Assembly (NCBI GenBank): GCA_035547835.1
Contig: DASZTW010000017.1
Span: 62,001-126,000, forward strand
Direction: 5' to 3'
DNA: 64,000 nucleotides
DNA from: Acidimicrobiales bacterium
Lineage (GTDB): Bacteria; Actinomycetota; Acidimicrobiia; Acidimicrobiales; Iamiaceae
Part shown: one piece after another, positions 1 to 7,434 of the stretch
Layout of the letters: every line of letters starts with the position of its first letter
Position numbering within the stretch: the stretch's first letter is position 1
Made by a program: the position numbers and the translations under genes
The notes under the pieces: model-generated
The model's input: the letters and a program-made list of their open reading frames with translations, nothing else
Database searches by the model: none
What the model was told of the DNA's origin: nothing

Positions 1-555
1 CTGGCCCAACCCGTCGAGCCCCAAGATCGCGGCGATGGTCAGCATGCCGATCGTGCTCACCGTGGCGATGCGGACCCCCGCGATGATGGCCGGCAGCGCC
101 AGGGGCACTTCGACGGCCCACAGCCGCCGCACGCGCGTGTAGCCCATGCCGTCAGCCGCGTCCTTCACTTCGGCCGGCACCGAGTCGAGCCCCGTCACCA
201 CGTTGCGCACCAGGATCAGCAACGTGTAGGCCACCAACGGGATCAGCGCCGTGGTGCGGCTCAACCCCGTGTACGGCACCAGCAGCGCGAACGCCGCCAG
301 CGACGGGATCGTGTAGAGCACCCCCGAGAACGCCAGGACGGGTCCGTACGCCCTGCGATGGCGGGCCGACCACAGGCCGAGCGGCAAGGCGATCGCCAAC
401 CCGATCACCACCGCCAGCACCGTCAGCTCGACGTGCGCCACCAACGAGCGCCAGATGAGGGGGCGGTGGCCGGTGATCCAGCGCCACACCCACCACGACT
501 CGGTGGGGATCGGGGGCGGCAGCTTGCCCGGCACGGCGAGGAGTTGGAATGTCAC
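1..555 (-). CDS. ABC importer permease, ProW/OpuCB class (3' end cut by window edge)
   Basis: Inner-membrane channel subunit of an osmoprotectant (glycine betaine/choline/carnitine type) ABC importer. Only the first 185 codons are visible. The start is a GTG directly preceded by a strong GGGAGGGGG Shine-Dalgarno stretch. Hydrophobic helices occur from about residue 40, and an EAA-like cytoplasmic loop lies at about 132-160 (DAADGMGYT followed by LPAIIAG), the element that docks on the ATPase. The gene diverges from the matching ATPase across 189 bp, so both promoters must lie in that gap. The binding protein, and perhaps a second permease, would lie left of the window. Substrate is inferred from family only. 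Confidence 0.85.
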   Translation of the reverse strand, partial: MTFQLLAVPGKLPPPIPTESWWVWRWITGHRPLIWRSLVAHVELTVLAVVIGLAIALPLGLWSARHRRAYGPVLAFSGVLYTIPSLAAFALLVPYTGLSRTTALIPLVAYTLLILVRNVVTGLDSVPAEVKDAADGMGYTRVRRLWAVEVPLALPAIIAGVRIATVSTIGMLTIAAILGLDGLGQ

Positions 556-744
556 GGTCCCCCTCCCGCTGGATCGCAGCGCCCCGGGGTTCGTCGCGGC
601 CGACCGTTCGGGCGGCCGTTGGGTACGGGGCATGACGCTACCGGCCCGATCCCGAAGCGCGCCGGATTTCTGACAATCGTGCGGGTTCGGGGTCGCGGTG
701 CCCTAACGTCATCGTGGCCATCGGCCACTGGGAGGCCTTCGGGC

Positions 745-1941
745 GTGATCCGCCTCGAACACGTCACCAAGCGCTACGACGACGGCACGGTCGCGGTCGA
801 CGAGCTCGACCTGGAGATCCCGACCGGCGAGCTGTGCGTGCTGATCGGTCCCTCCGGTTGCGGCAAGACCACGACGCTGCGGATGGTCAACCGCCTCATC
901 GAGCCGTCGAGTGGTCGGATCTGGCTCGACGACGAAGACGTCACCCACGTCGACCCCGTCCAGCTGCGGCGCCGGATCGGCTACGTGATCCAACAAGTCG
1001 GCCTTTTCCCGCACCAGACCATCGGGACGAACATCGCCACCGTGCCCCGCCTGCTGGGCTGGGACCGCAAGCGCATCTCCGCCCGCGTCGACGAGCTGCT
1101 CGACCTCGTCAGTCTCGATCCCGCCACGTTCCGCGACCGCTACCCGCACCAGCTGTCGGGTGGGCAACGGCAGCGGGTCGGCGTGGCCCGTGCGCTGGCC
1201 GCCGACCCGCCGGTGCTGTTGATGGACGAGCCCTTCGGCGCCATCGACCCCATCAGCCGCGACCGGTTGCAAAAGGAGTTCCTCCGACTCCAGCACGAGC
1301 TCCGCAAGACGATCGTGTTCGTCACCCACGACATCTCCGAGGCCGTCAAGCTCGGCGACCGCATCGCGATCATGCAGGTCGGTGGTCGCCTCGCCCAGTA
1401 CGACACCCCCTCGGAGATCCTCGGCAACCCGGCCGACGACTTCGTGGCCGAGTTCGTCGGGGCCGACCGTGGGCTCAAGCGGCTCGAGGTCACCGGCATC
1501 TCCGCTGCGCAGCTCGTTTCGCCGCCGGTGGTCACCGCCGCCACCACCGTCGCCGAGGTCCGTGCGCGCCTCAACGGCGACCGCCCGGCCATCGCGCTCG
1601 TGCTCGACGACCGCGGCGGGGTCGAGGGGTGGTTGGGTCGCGACGAGCTCGAGTCGCTCGACGGATCGGGCGCCGGGACGGCAGTCGGTGCGCCGACGGC
1701 GACCCGAGCCGGCCGGTCGCCGACCGTTGGCGAGCACCTCCGGCCGGTCGCTGCCACCGTCGGCGTCGACGATTCGTTGAGGGACGGGCTGTCGGCCCTG
1801 TTCCTGTCCGACGGCGGCTGGGTGCCGGTGGTCGACCGCGAGAACCGCTACGTCGGGGTGCTCACCCCTGACTCCGTGCAGGCAGCCGCGTCCGGCCGTT
1901 CGCCGGACACGTCCTCGGCGGACCCGGCGGCGGCGGACTGA
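745..1941 (+). CDS. ABC importer ATP-binding protein with CBS domains (OpuCA/ProV-like)
   Basis: ATPase that powers uptake of a compatible solute. From the N terminus: Walker A GPSGCGKTT at about 35-43, Q-loop, signature LSGGQRQRV near 135, Walker B LLMDEP near 160 and the H-loop VTHD near 195. After the ATPase core come about 140 residues with the pattern of a CBS pair, the part that senses ionic strength in OpuA-type transporters; the repeat nearer the C terminus contains DGGWVPVVDRENRYVGVLT. The total of 398 aa fits the family. I chose the GTG whose product begins IRLEHVTKRY because upstream in-frame codons do not look like this family. It is divergent from its permease, where most opuC operons are co-directional. 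Confidence 0.88.
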   Translation: MIRLEHVTKRYDDGTVAVDELDLEIPTGELCVLIGPSGCGKTTTLRMVNRLIEPSSGRIWLDDEDVTHVDPVQLRRRIGYVIQQVGLFPHQTIGTNIATVPRLLGWDRKRISARVDELLDLVSLDPATFRDRYPHQLSGGQRQRVGVARALAADPPVLLMDEPFGAIDPISRDRLQKEFLRLQHELRKTIVFVTHDISEAVKLGDRIAIMQVGGRLAQYDTPSEILGNPADDFVAEFVGADRGLKRLEVTGISAAQLVSPPVVTAATTVAEVRARLNGDRPAIALVLDDRGGVEGWLGRDELESLDGSGAGTAVGAPTATRAGRSPTVGEHLRPVAATVGVDDSLRDGLSALFLSDGGWVPVVDRENRYVGVLTPDSVQAAASGRSPDTSSADPAAAD

Positions 1942-1986
1942 CCGGCCGGACCGCCGCGCCGCCCCCCGCTGGCGTCGGCGTGCGCC

Positions 1987-3279
1987 TCAGCTGATGGTCG
2001 TGGCGCCGCGGAGGTACGGGCGCAACACGTCGGGGACCGTCACCGAGCCGTCGGGCTGGCGGTACGTCTCCACGACGGCAGCCCACACGCGGGGCACCGC
2101 CAGCGCCGAGCCGTTGAGGGTGTGCACGTTGTCGATCGCGCCTTTGGCGCCGTTCACCGGCGCCTTGCGGAAGCGGATGTCGGCCCGGCGAGCCTGATAG
2201 TCGCTGAACCACGACACCGACGACACCTCGAGCCACTGGTCACAGCCGGGCGCGTAGACCTCGATGTCGAAGCTGCGGTGGTGCGACTGGCCGAGGTCGC
2301 CGGTGCAGATCTCGATGATGCGGTACGTGAGGCCGAGGTCCGCGATGCCGGACTCGGCCCGGGCCAGGAGCTCGTCGAGCATGCCGGGGGCCTGGTCGGG
2401 CGTGGCGTACGCCAGGATCTCGACTTTGTCGAACTCGTGAACGCGCAACATGCCGCGGGTGTCGCGTCCCGCCGAACCGGCTTCGCGGCGATAGCAGGGG
2501 GTGTAGGCCATCAGCCGCGTCGGCAGGTCGGCCTCGTCGAGGATCTCACCGGCGGCCAGCGACGTCAGCGGCACCTCGGCCGTCGGGATACACCACAGGT
2601 CGTCGCGAGGGATCGAGTAGGCGTCGTCGGCGAACTTGGGCAACTGGCCCGACGCGGTGAGCGTGGCGCTGGTGACCAGGGTCGGCGGGCGGATCTCCTC
2701 GAACGCGTCGGCGTTGCGGTCGAGCGCGTACTGGCACAGCGCCCGGTCAAGGGTGGCGCCCTGCTTGCGCAACATGGTGAACATGGCGCCGCTGATCTTG
2801 GTGGCCCGCTCGGTGTCGAGGATCCCGAGCGCCGCACCCGTCTCCCAGTGCGGCACCCGCTGGTGGTCGGCCCATTCGCCGTTGCGGGGGTCGACCCGTT
2901 TCACCACCGGGTTGTCGGCGTCGGACGCGCCGTCGGGGGCACCCGGGTGGGGGGTGTTCGGGATCCGCAACAGCAGCTCGTGGATCTGTCCGGCCAGGTC
3001 GTCGGCGGCCGCCGCGCGGCGGCGCTCCTCCTCGCCCAGCTCCCGGCTCTCGGCCTGCACCCGTTCGGCCCCCGCGGTGTCGCCACTCCCCCGCAGGCGG
3101 CCGACCTCCTTGGACAGGCCCTTGATCCGGCTGCGGAGCTCGTCGACCGCGGCCGCCGCGTCGCGCCGCTCGACGTCGAGCTCGCGGACCCGGTCGACGT
3201 CGGACACGTCGATCCCGCGCCGGCCGAGCTCTGCCTTGACCGCGTCGGGTTCGCTGCGGATCCGGCGGATGTCGAGCAT
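1987..3279 (-). CDS. serS: Serine--tRNA ligase
   Basis: Charges tRNA-Ser with serine in the cytoplasm and makes the precursor for selenocysteine where that is used. The 430-aa length is normal for bacterial SerRS. The N-terminal 110 residues form the charged antiparallel coiled-coil arm that grips the tRNA-Ser long variable arm. The class II core shows motif 2 (YRREAGSAGRDTRGMLRVHE) and motif 3 (HTLNGSALAVPR), with the ATP-binding arginines present. The ATG start sits about 50 nt downstream, in the direction of transcription, of a strong G-run motif that is described separately. It diverges from the ABC-2 exporter genes at 3477. Confidence 0.96.
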   Translation of the reverse strand: MLDIRRIRSEPDAVKAELGRRGIDVSDVDRVRELDVERRDAAAAVDELRSRIKGLSKEVGRLRGSGDTAGAERVQAESRELGEEERRRAAAADDLAGQIHELLLRIPNTPHPGAPDGASDADNPVVKRVDPRNGEWADHQRVPHWETGAALGILDTERATKISGAMFTMLRKQGATLDRALCQYALDRNADAFEEIRPPTLVTSATLTASGQLPKFADDAYSIPRDDLWCIPTAEVPLTSLAAGEILDEADLPTRLMAYTPCYRREAGSAGRDTRGMLRVHEFDKVEILAYATPDQAPGMLDELLARAESGIADLGLTYRIIEICTGDLGQSHHRSFDIEVYAPGCDQWLEVSSVSWFSDYQARRADIRFRKAPVNGAKGAIDNVHTLNGSALAVPRVWAAVVETYRQPDGSVTVPDVLRPYLRGATTIS

Positions 3280-3327
3280 GCGGCGACGTTAGAGCACACC
3301 GTCGCTCCCCCCGTCACGCGAATCGCA

Positions 3328-3351
3328 CCCCCACCCCCACCCCCCACCCCC
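3328..3351 (-). promoter_or_regulatory. Putative G-quadruplex in the serS leader
   Basis: On the minus strand four G-runs of 5, 6, 5 and 5 are separated by single T residues. Four long runs with one-nucleotide loops is the textbook pattern for a very stable parallel G-quadruplex. It lies 49 nt upstream of the serS ATG on the sense strand, so if the transcript starts further upstream it would be an RNA quadruplex in the 5' leader; otherwise it is part of the promoter. The sequence is seen directly; a regulatory role is inference. Confidence 0.5.
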
Positions 3352-3354
3352 GAG

Positions 3355-3397
3355 CTGTGAGCACTCAGCCACCCACCAGGTGGCCCGCCGCTCACAG
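3355..3397. repeat. Nested inverted repeat between serS and the ABC exporter
   Basis: An 8-bp perfect inverted repeat (CTGTGAGC at 3355-3362, GCTCACAG at 3390-3397) surrounds a 5-bp one (CCACC/GGTGG at 3373-3383), almost concentric with it. It lies in the divergent promoter region of serS and the ABC-2 genes. It could be an operator for a dimeric repressor of the exporter, or simply a hairpin. Confidence 0.35.
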
Positions 3398-3476
3398 CAG
3401 GACGGGGGAGGTGGGCCGGGGGCGGTGGGCGCGGGGCCATTGCGGGGGGATGCAGGTTCGGAACTAGGTTCGGGGG

Positions 3477-4499
3477 GTGCCAGCGGTGACGGTCGAGGGG
3501 TTGGTGGTGCGCTACGGCCCGCTGGCCGCTGTCGACGGGCTGTCGTTCTCCGCGGAGCGGGGCGAGGTGGTGGCGCTGCTCGGTCCCAACGGCGCCGGCA
3601 AGACCACCACGGTCGAGACGCTCGAGGGGTTCCGACGCCCGGCCGCCGGGTCGGTGCGGGTGCTCGACCTCGACCCGATCCACGACCGGGCCGCGCTCAC
3701 CCCACGGATCGGCGTCATGCCGCAAGACGGTGGCGTCTACACCGGGATCCGGCCCCTCGAGATGCTCGAGTTGTACGCGGCGTTCTTCGAGGACGCCGAT
3801 TCGCCGGTCGACCTGCTCGACCGGGTCGGCCTGACGCATCGCCGGCGCTCGACCTGGCGTCAGCTCTCGGGCGGCGAGCAGCAACGCCTGTCGCTGGCGT
3901 TGGCGCTCATCGGTCGCCCAGAAGTGGCCATCCTCGACGAGCCCACCGCGGGCGTCGACGTCTCCGGCCGCCAGGTCATCCGCCAGATCATCAGCGACCT
4001 GCGCTCGGGCGGCGTGTGCGTCCTGCTGACCACCCACGAGCTCGCCGAGGCCGAGAAGGTGGCCGATCGCGTGGTGATCGTCGACCGGGGTCGGGCCGTC
4101 GCGGCCGGCACGCCGGCGGAGCTGATGTCGGCCGGTGCCAGCAACGAGATCCGCTTCGGCGCGCCTCCCGGCATCGACGTCGCTGCGCTCGGCAAGGCGC
4201 TGGTCGCGGCCGTCGACGAGGTGTCGCCCGGCGAGTACCTGGTCGAAGCCGCGGCCACGCCGAGCAACGTCGCGGCCCTGACGGCCTGGCTCGCCGAGCA
4301 CGAGTTCCCCCTCGCCGATCTCCGCGCCGGTCGCCAGCGGCTGGAGGACGTGTTCTTGCGCCTCACGTCGATCACCGGGGAGCACCGGGCGGTGCCGGGC
4401 GACGTGGAGCTCGCGACCGACGAGCCGTACCGGCCGGGTGGGACCGCCGGGCGCCCACGGCGTCGGGATCGTCGGCGCGGGCGACGGACCCGCCCGTGA
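3477..4499 (+). CDS. ABC-2 type exporter, ATP-binding protein
   Basis: ATPase of a two-component ABC-2 exporter of the DrrA/CcmA group, a family that exports drugs, lipids or polymers. Walker A LLGPNGAGKTTT is near residue 38, the signature QLSGGEQQRLS near 131, Walker B VAILDEPTAGVD near 150 and the H-loop TTHELAEAEK near 185. A C-terminal part of about 110 residues resembles the DrrA-type regulatory tail and ends in a basic stretch. The GTG start is used; its TGA stop overlaps the GTG of the permease, so the two are translationally coupled. The substrate cannot be told from sequence. Confidence 0.88.
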   Translation: MPAVTVEGLVVRYGPLAAVDGLSFSAERGEVVALLGPNGAGKTTTVETLEGFRRPAAGSVRVLDLDPIHDRAALTPRIGVMPQDGGVYTGIRPLEMLELYAAFFEDADSPVDLLDRVGLTHRRRSTWRQLSGGEQQRLSLALALIGRPEVAILDEPTAGVDVSGRQVIRQIISDLRSGGVCVLLTTHELAEAEKVADRVVIVDRGRAVAAGTPAELMSAGASNEIRFGAPPGIDVAALGKALVAAVDEVSPGEYLVEAAATPSNVAALTAWLAEHEFPLADLRAGRQRLEDVFLRLTSITGEHRAVPGDVELATDEPYRPGGTAGRPRRRDRRRGRRTRP

Positions 4500-5227
4500 T
4501 CCGCCGCACCCTGGCACAGACCAAGGTCGAGCTCCGGCTGACCTTGCGCCGCGGCGAGTCCGTGCTGCTCACCTTCGCGATCCCGATCCTGCTGCTCGGG
4601 TTCTTCTCGGCAGTCGACGTGCTGCCCAAGCCCGACGGCGTGAAGGATGCGGTCGACTTCCTGCTGCCCGGCATCTTGGCCCTGGCCGTGATGTCGACGG
4701 CGATGGTCAGCCTGGCGATCGCCACCGGGTTCGAGCGCGACACCGGGGTCCTCAAACGGCTCGGGGTCACGCCGTTGCGACGAAGTGAGCTGCTGGCCGC
4801 CAAGACGCTCACGATCCTCATCATCGAGGTCGTGCAGGTGGCGGTGCTGTTCGGCGAAGGCGTGGCGATCGGCTGGCGTCCCCACGGCGCCCTCCCCTGG
4901 CTCGCCGTCGGCGCCATGTTGTTGGCAACGGTGGCGTTCGCGGGGCTGGGTCTGCTGCTGGCCGGCACCCTGCCGGCCCTCACCACCCTCGCCGCGGCCA
5001 ACGGGTTGTGGCTCGTGTTGTTGCTGGTGAGCGGGATGGTGTTCCCCATCGACCGGCTCCCCGGCGGGATGCAGGCCGTGGCCAAGGCGTTGCCATCGGG
5101 AGCGCTGGCCCAAGGCCTCGATCACGCGCTCGGCTACGGACCCGGCTCCGGCAAGCCGCTGCTGGTGCTCGCTGCGTGGGCCGTGATCTCACCGGTCGTC
5201 GCCGCCATCTGCTTCCGCTGGGAGTAA
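4496..5227 (+). CDS. ABC-2 type exporter, permease
   Basis: Membrane subunit of the exporter encoded just upstream, joined by a GTGA start/stop overlap. The 243-aa protein has about six hydrophobic segments, for example around 25-45, 60-80, 105-130, 135-165 and 170-190, and a last one at the C terminus. It carries the ABC-2 family pattern of a cytoplasmic N terminus, a conserved stretch GFERDTGVLKRLGVTPLRRS between helices 2 and 3, and SGMVFPIDRLP in the last third. Start: a GTG overlapping the preceding stop. It is followed by a convergent intergenic region with a strong terminator-like hairpin. Confidence 0.85.
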   Translation: MIRRTLAQTKVELRLTLRRGESVLLTFAIPILLLGFFSAVDVLPKPDGVKDAVDFLLPGILALAVMSTAMVSLAIATGFERDTGVLKRLGVTPLRRSELLAAKTLTILIIEVVQVAVLFGEGVAIGWRPHGALPWLAVGAMLLATVAFAGLGLLLAGTLPALTTLAAANGLWLVLLLVSGMVFPIDRLPGGMQAVAKALPSGALAQGLDHALGYGPGSGKPLLVLAAWAVISPVVAAICFRWE

Positions 5228-5278
5228 CCGCCCACCACCGGGCAACCTCCGGCCCCCACCCCTGCCTTCCACTCACTC

Positions 5279-5318
5279 GGGCATCTGAGCGCGCCCCCTG
5301 GGGCGCGGTGAGGTGCCC
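5279..5318. terminator. Bidirectional terminator-like hairpin between permease and ctaG
   Basis: Two 19-nt arms (5279-5297 and 5300-5318) pair with two mismatches and one wobble around a CGCGCCCC/GGGGCGCG core. It stands between the ends of two convergent genes, the usual place for a shared terminator. There is no T-tract, which is common in high-GC actinobacteria. Confidence 0.55.
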
Positions 5319-5346
5319 AGAAACGGACCGGGCGGGCGGTAGCGAC

Positions 5347-5460
5347 GGGCGAGCAGCGAGGCGGTTGCTCGGCGGGCGCGCCGGACCGGTCGAACTCGGC
5401 CTGGGGCGATCAGCGAGGGGGTTGCTCGGCGGGCGCGCCGGACCGGTCGAACTCGGCCTG
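5347..5460. repeat. 57-bp tandem duplication at the 3' end of ctaG
   Basis: Two adjacent 57-bp units (5347-5403 and 5404-5460) agree at 55 of 57 positions by eye. The right unit encodes the last residues of CtaG and its stop; the left unit lies just after the stop. The period is 19 codons, so the duplication is in frame, but the ctaG stop TGA corresponds to TGC in the outer copy. Confidence 0.8.
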
Positions 5461-6408
5461 CACCTCTTCGAAGGTGAGCTCCCCCTTGGGGCGGTGGCGG
5501 GGTGCGACGCCGAACGCCACCGCGGCCTCGACGCCCGCCCAGAACTCCTCGTCCTCCCGGCGACGGCGCTCGTCCTCGACGACCGCCTGCTCGTTGTGCC
5601 ACCGGAAGAACAGCACGAAGATCAACAACCACAAGAACAAGCCGCCGACCACTTTCATGATGAACCCGGCGAGCTGCTGGTCGGTGGTGGCACCCATGCC
5701 GAACGCGTCGAACGGGTGGACGTAGGCCTTGTACACCGGCTTGTCGGCGAACACGAGCCAGCCGCCTGGCACGGTGGGCGGGATCGACAGCAGGAACAGG
5801 TAACCGATCTGCGCCGGGACCGAGATGCGCAGCTCCTTCAAGGGCCCGCACACACACGACCACATGAGCAGCGACGTGAGCACGTACAGGACGTGGTAGC
5901 CGAAGTGGAACGGCTCGCTCCGGGTCTGCAGGTCGACCACCGACGGCCAGTGGCCGAGCGCGAACACCGCGGCGTACAACAGACCGGCGATCAGCGGACG
6001 GGTCAGCCGGCGGTAGATCCGGTACGCCAAGTGCGACGAGTCGGGCCCGAGCACGAGCCGCGCCAGCCACACCGGGGTGGCGAGGAGCACAAGCGGCGGG
6101 ATCACCATGGTCAGCAGCAGGTGCTGCACCATGTGGACGCTGTAGAGGTAGTCCTCGGCCCAGTCGTGCATCGGCCAGTCGGCCGCGATCCACAACGTGA
6201 TGATCGCCGCCCACCAGCAGCGGCGCTGCACTTTCGTGAGGATCGGCTCGCCGGCGGGCACCACCTTCGGGCCGACCACCCGGGTGGCGTACAGCTCGCA
6301 CAGCACGAGACCGACGACGAGGAGCCACACCTCGGGGTGGGCCCGCCAGTGCCAGAGGTCGGCCTTCGTCACCCCGCTGTTGCCGACGGCGACCAACAGA
6401 CCGGACAT
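5410..6408 (-). CDS. ctaG: Cytochrome c oxidase assembly protein, caa3 CtaG family
   Basis: Multi-spanning membrane protein of the caa3_CtaG family, needed for forming active caa3-type oxidase and thought to help with the copper site. The 332-aa product has about seven or eight transmembrane helices and family-typical histidines in WPMHDWAEDYLYSVHMVQH (about 82-100). The tail of about 60 residues is charged and cytoplasmic. It is the last gene of the minus-strand oxidase operon, 38 nt after ctaF. The start ATG begins MSGLLVAVG. The 3' end lies inside a tandem duplication, so the last residues may vary between strains. Confidence 0.88.
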   Translation of the reverse strand: MSGLLVAVGNSGVTKADLWHWRAHPEVWLLVVGLVLCELYATRVVGPKVVPAGEPILTKVQRRCWWAAIITLWIAADWPMHDWAEDYLYSVHMVQHLLLTMVIPPLVLLATPVWLARLVLGPDSSHLAYRIYRRLTRPLIAGLLYAAVFALGHWPSVVDLQTRSEPFHFGYHVLYVLTSLLMWSCVCGPLKELRISVPAQIGYLFLLSIPPTVPGGWLVFADKPVYKAYVHPFDAFGMGATTDQQLAGFIMKVVGGLFLWLLIFVLFFRWHNEQAVVEDERRRREDEEFWAGVEAAVAFGVAPRHRPKGELTFEEVQAEFDRSGAPAEQPPR

Positions 6409-6446
6409 GGCCGCCTACCGGGTTCGGGTGGGCGAGCTCGCGAAGC

Positions 6447-6788
6447 TCACACGAAGCTCGCGCTGAAGAAGTGGAACATCGCGAGCGCGGCGATGTACAC
6501 GCCGACGGCGACGAACAAGCCGAAGTTGAACACCCGCCGACACGTGGGGGGGTCGAACTTCAAGTGCATGAAGTAGTAGGTCACCGTGAAGAACTTGATC
6601 ACCATCAAGATGATCAGCAACGGGACTTCGACGTGGTGCTGGCGCAGCGAGTGGATGTACGTGACCGAGACCTCCATGGCCGTCACGATCACGAGGAAGG
6701 CGAAGACGAGCACGTACGTGCTGTCGGCCGGCGCGTGGTGCTCAGCGGGCGTGTGGCCCGGCGGCGCTTTCGTGACGGGGGTGGTCAT
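6447..6788 (-). CDS. ctaF: Cytochrome c oxidase subunit IV family protein
   Basis: Small accessory subunit of the aa3/caa3 oxidase (prokaryotic COX4 family). The 113 residues hold three predicted membrane helices (about 27-50, 55-75 and 88-108), with the family pattern IKFFTVTYYFMHLKFD in the second. The soluble N terminus is His/Pro-rich. It lies 7 nt downstream of ctaE and 38 nt before ctaG, inside the oxidase operon. The ATG start is unambiguous from this spacing. Confidence 0.88.
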   Translation of the reverse strand: MTTPVTKAPPGHTPAEHHAPADSTYVLVFAFLVIVTAMEVSVTYIHSLRQHHVEVPLLIILMVIKFFTVTYYFMHLKFDPPTCRRVFNFGLFVAVGVYIAALAMFHFFSASFV

Positions 6789-6795
6789 ACAGCCC

Positions 6796-7434
6796 TCACT
6801 TGATCAGGTAGACGACCGTGAAGATCACGATCCACACGATGTCGACGAAGTGCCAGTACAAGCCGACGATCTCGATGGCTTCGGCCTTCTCGGGACCCAT
6901 CTTGCCGCGCAACGACATGCCGAACAGCGACAGCAACATGATGATGCCGATCGTGACGTGGATGCCGTGGAAGCCGGTCAGCGTGTAGAAGGCCGAGCCG
7001 AACAGGTTCGTCGTGTAGCCGAGCCCGTGGTGGTAGAAGGTCGTGAACTCGAAGACCTGACCGGCGATGAAGCACGAGCCCAGCGTCGCGGTGGTGAACA
7101 GCCACAGCCGCAGCCGGCGTGCGTCGGCCCGTTGGGCGGCGGACACGGCGAGCACCATGGTGAGCGAGCTCATCAGCAGCACGAACGAGCTCACCGAGGT
7201 GAACGGGATGTTGTAGACGTCTTCGGGGGTCGGGCCGGTGATGGCTCGGTGCTTGTAGAGCAGGTACGTCGAGATCAGCGCACCGAAGAGCAAGCAGTCC
7301 GACGCCAGGAACCACCACATCCCGAGCTTCTCGTTCGAGATGCCGGTGGCGGTGTCGTGGCCGAGGGCGTGGGTGCCCGGGCCGTCGTCGTGGGCGTGCT
7401 CCTCCGCGGCGGGGGAGATGGTGGTCTCAGTCAA
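6796..7434 (-). CDS. ctaE: Cytochrome c oxidase subunit III
   Basis: Core subunit III of the caa3 oxidase. At 212 aa it is the short five-helix actinobacterial form. Family signatures are WWFLASDCLLFGALISTY near residue 40 and GFHGIHVTIGI plus the C-terminal YWHFVDIVWIVIF. The start is most likely a TTG that overlaps the end of ctaD by 8 nt, which suggests translational coupling. It supports subunit I stability and proton uptake in known oxidases. A second, divergent subunit III homologue is encoded upstream in the same operon. Confidence 0.92.
   Translation of the reverse strand: MTETTISPAAEEHAHDDGPGTHALGHDTATGISNEKLGMWWFLASDCLLFGALISTYLLYKHRAITGPTPEDVYNIPFTSVSSFVLLMSSLTMVLAVSAAQRADARRLRLWLFTTATLGSCFIAGQVFEFTTFYHHGLGYTTNLFGSAFYTLTGFHGIHVTIGIIMLLSLFGMSLRGKMGPEKAEAIEIVGLYWHFVDIVWIVIFTVVYLIK

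Noticed and set aside
358-744. Upstream extension of the CBS-domain ATPase
   Set aside because: These codons overlap the divergent permease and show no similarity to ABC proteins; the family starts at the GTG at 745.
2901-4517. 538-codon minus-strand frame across serS and the exporter ATPase
   Set aside because: It spans two well-supported genes, and the translation is low-complexity. A shadow of GC-rich codons.
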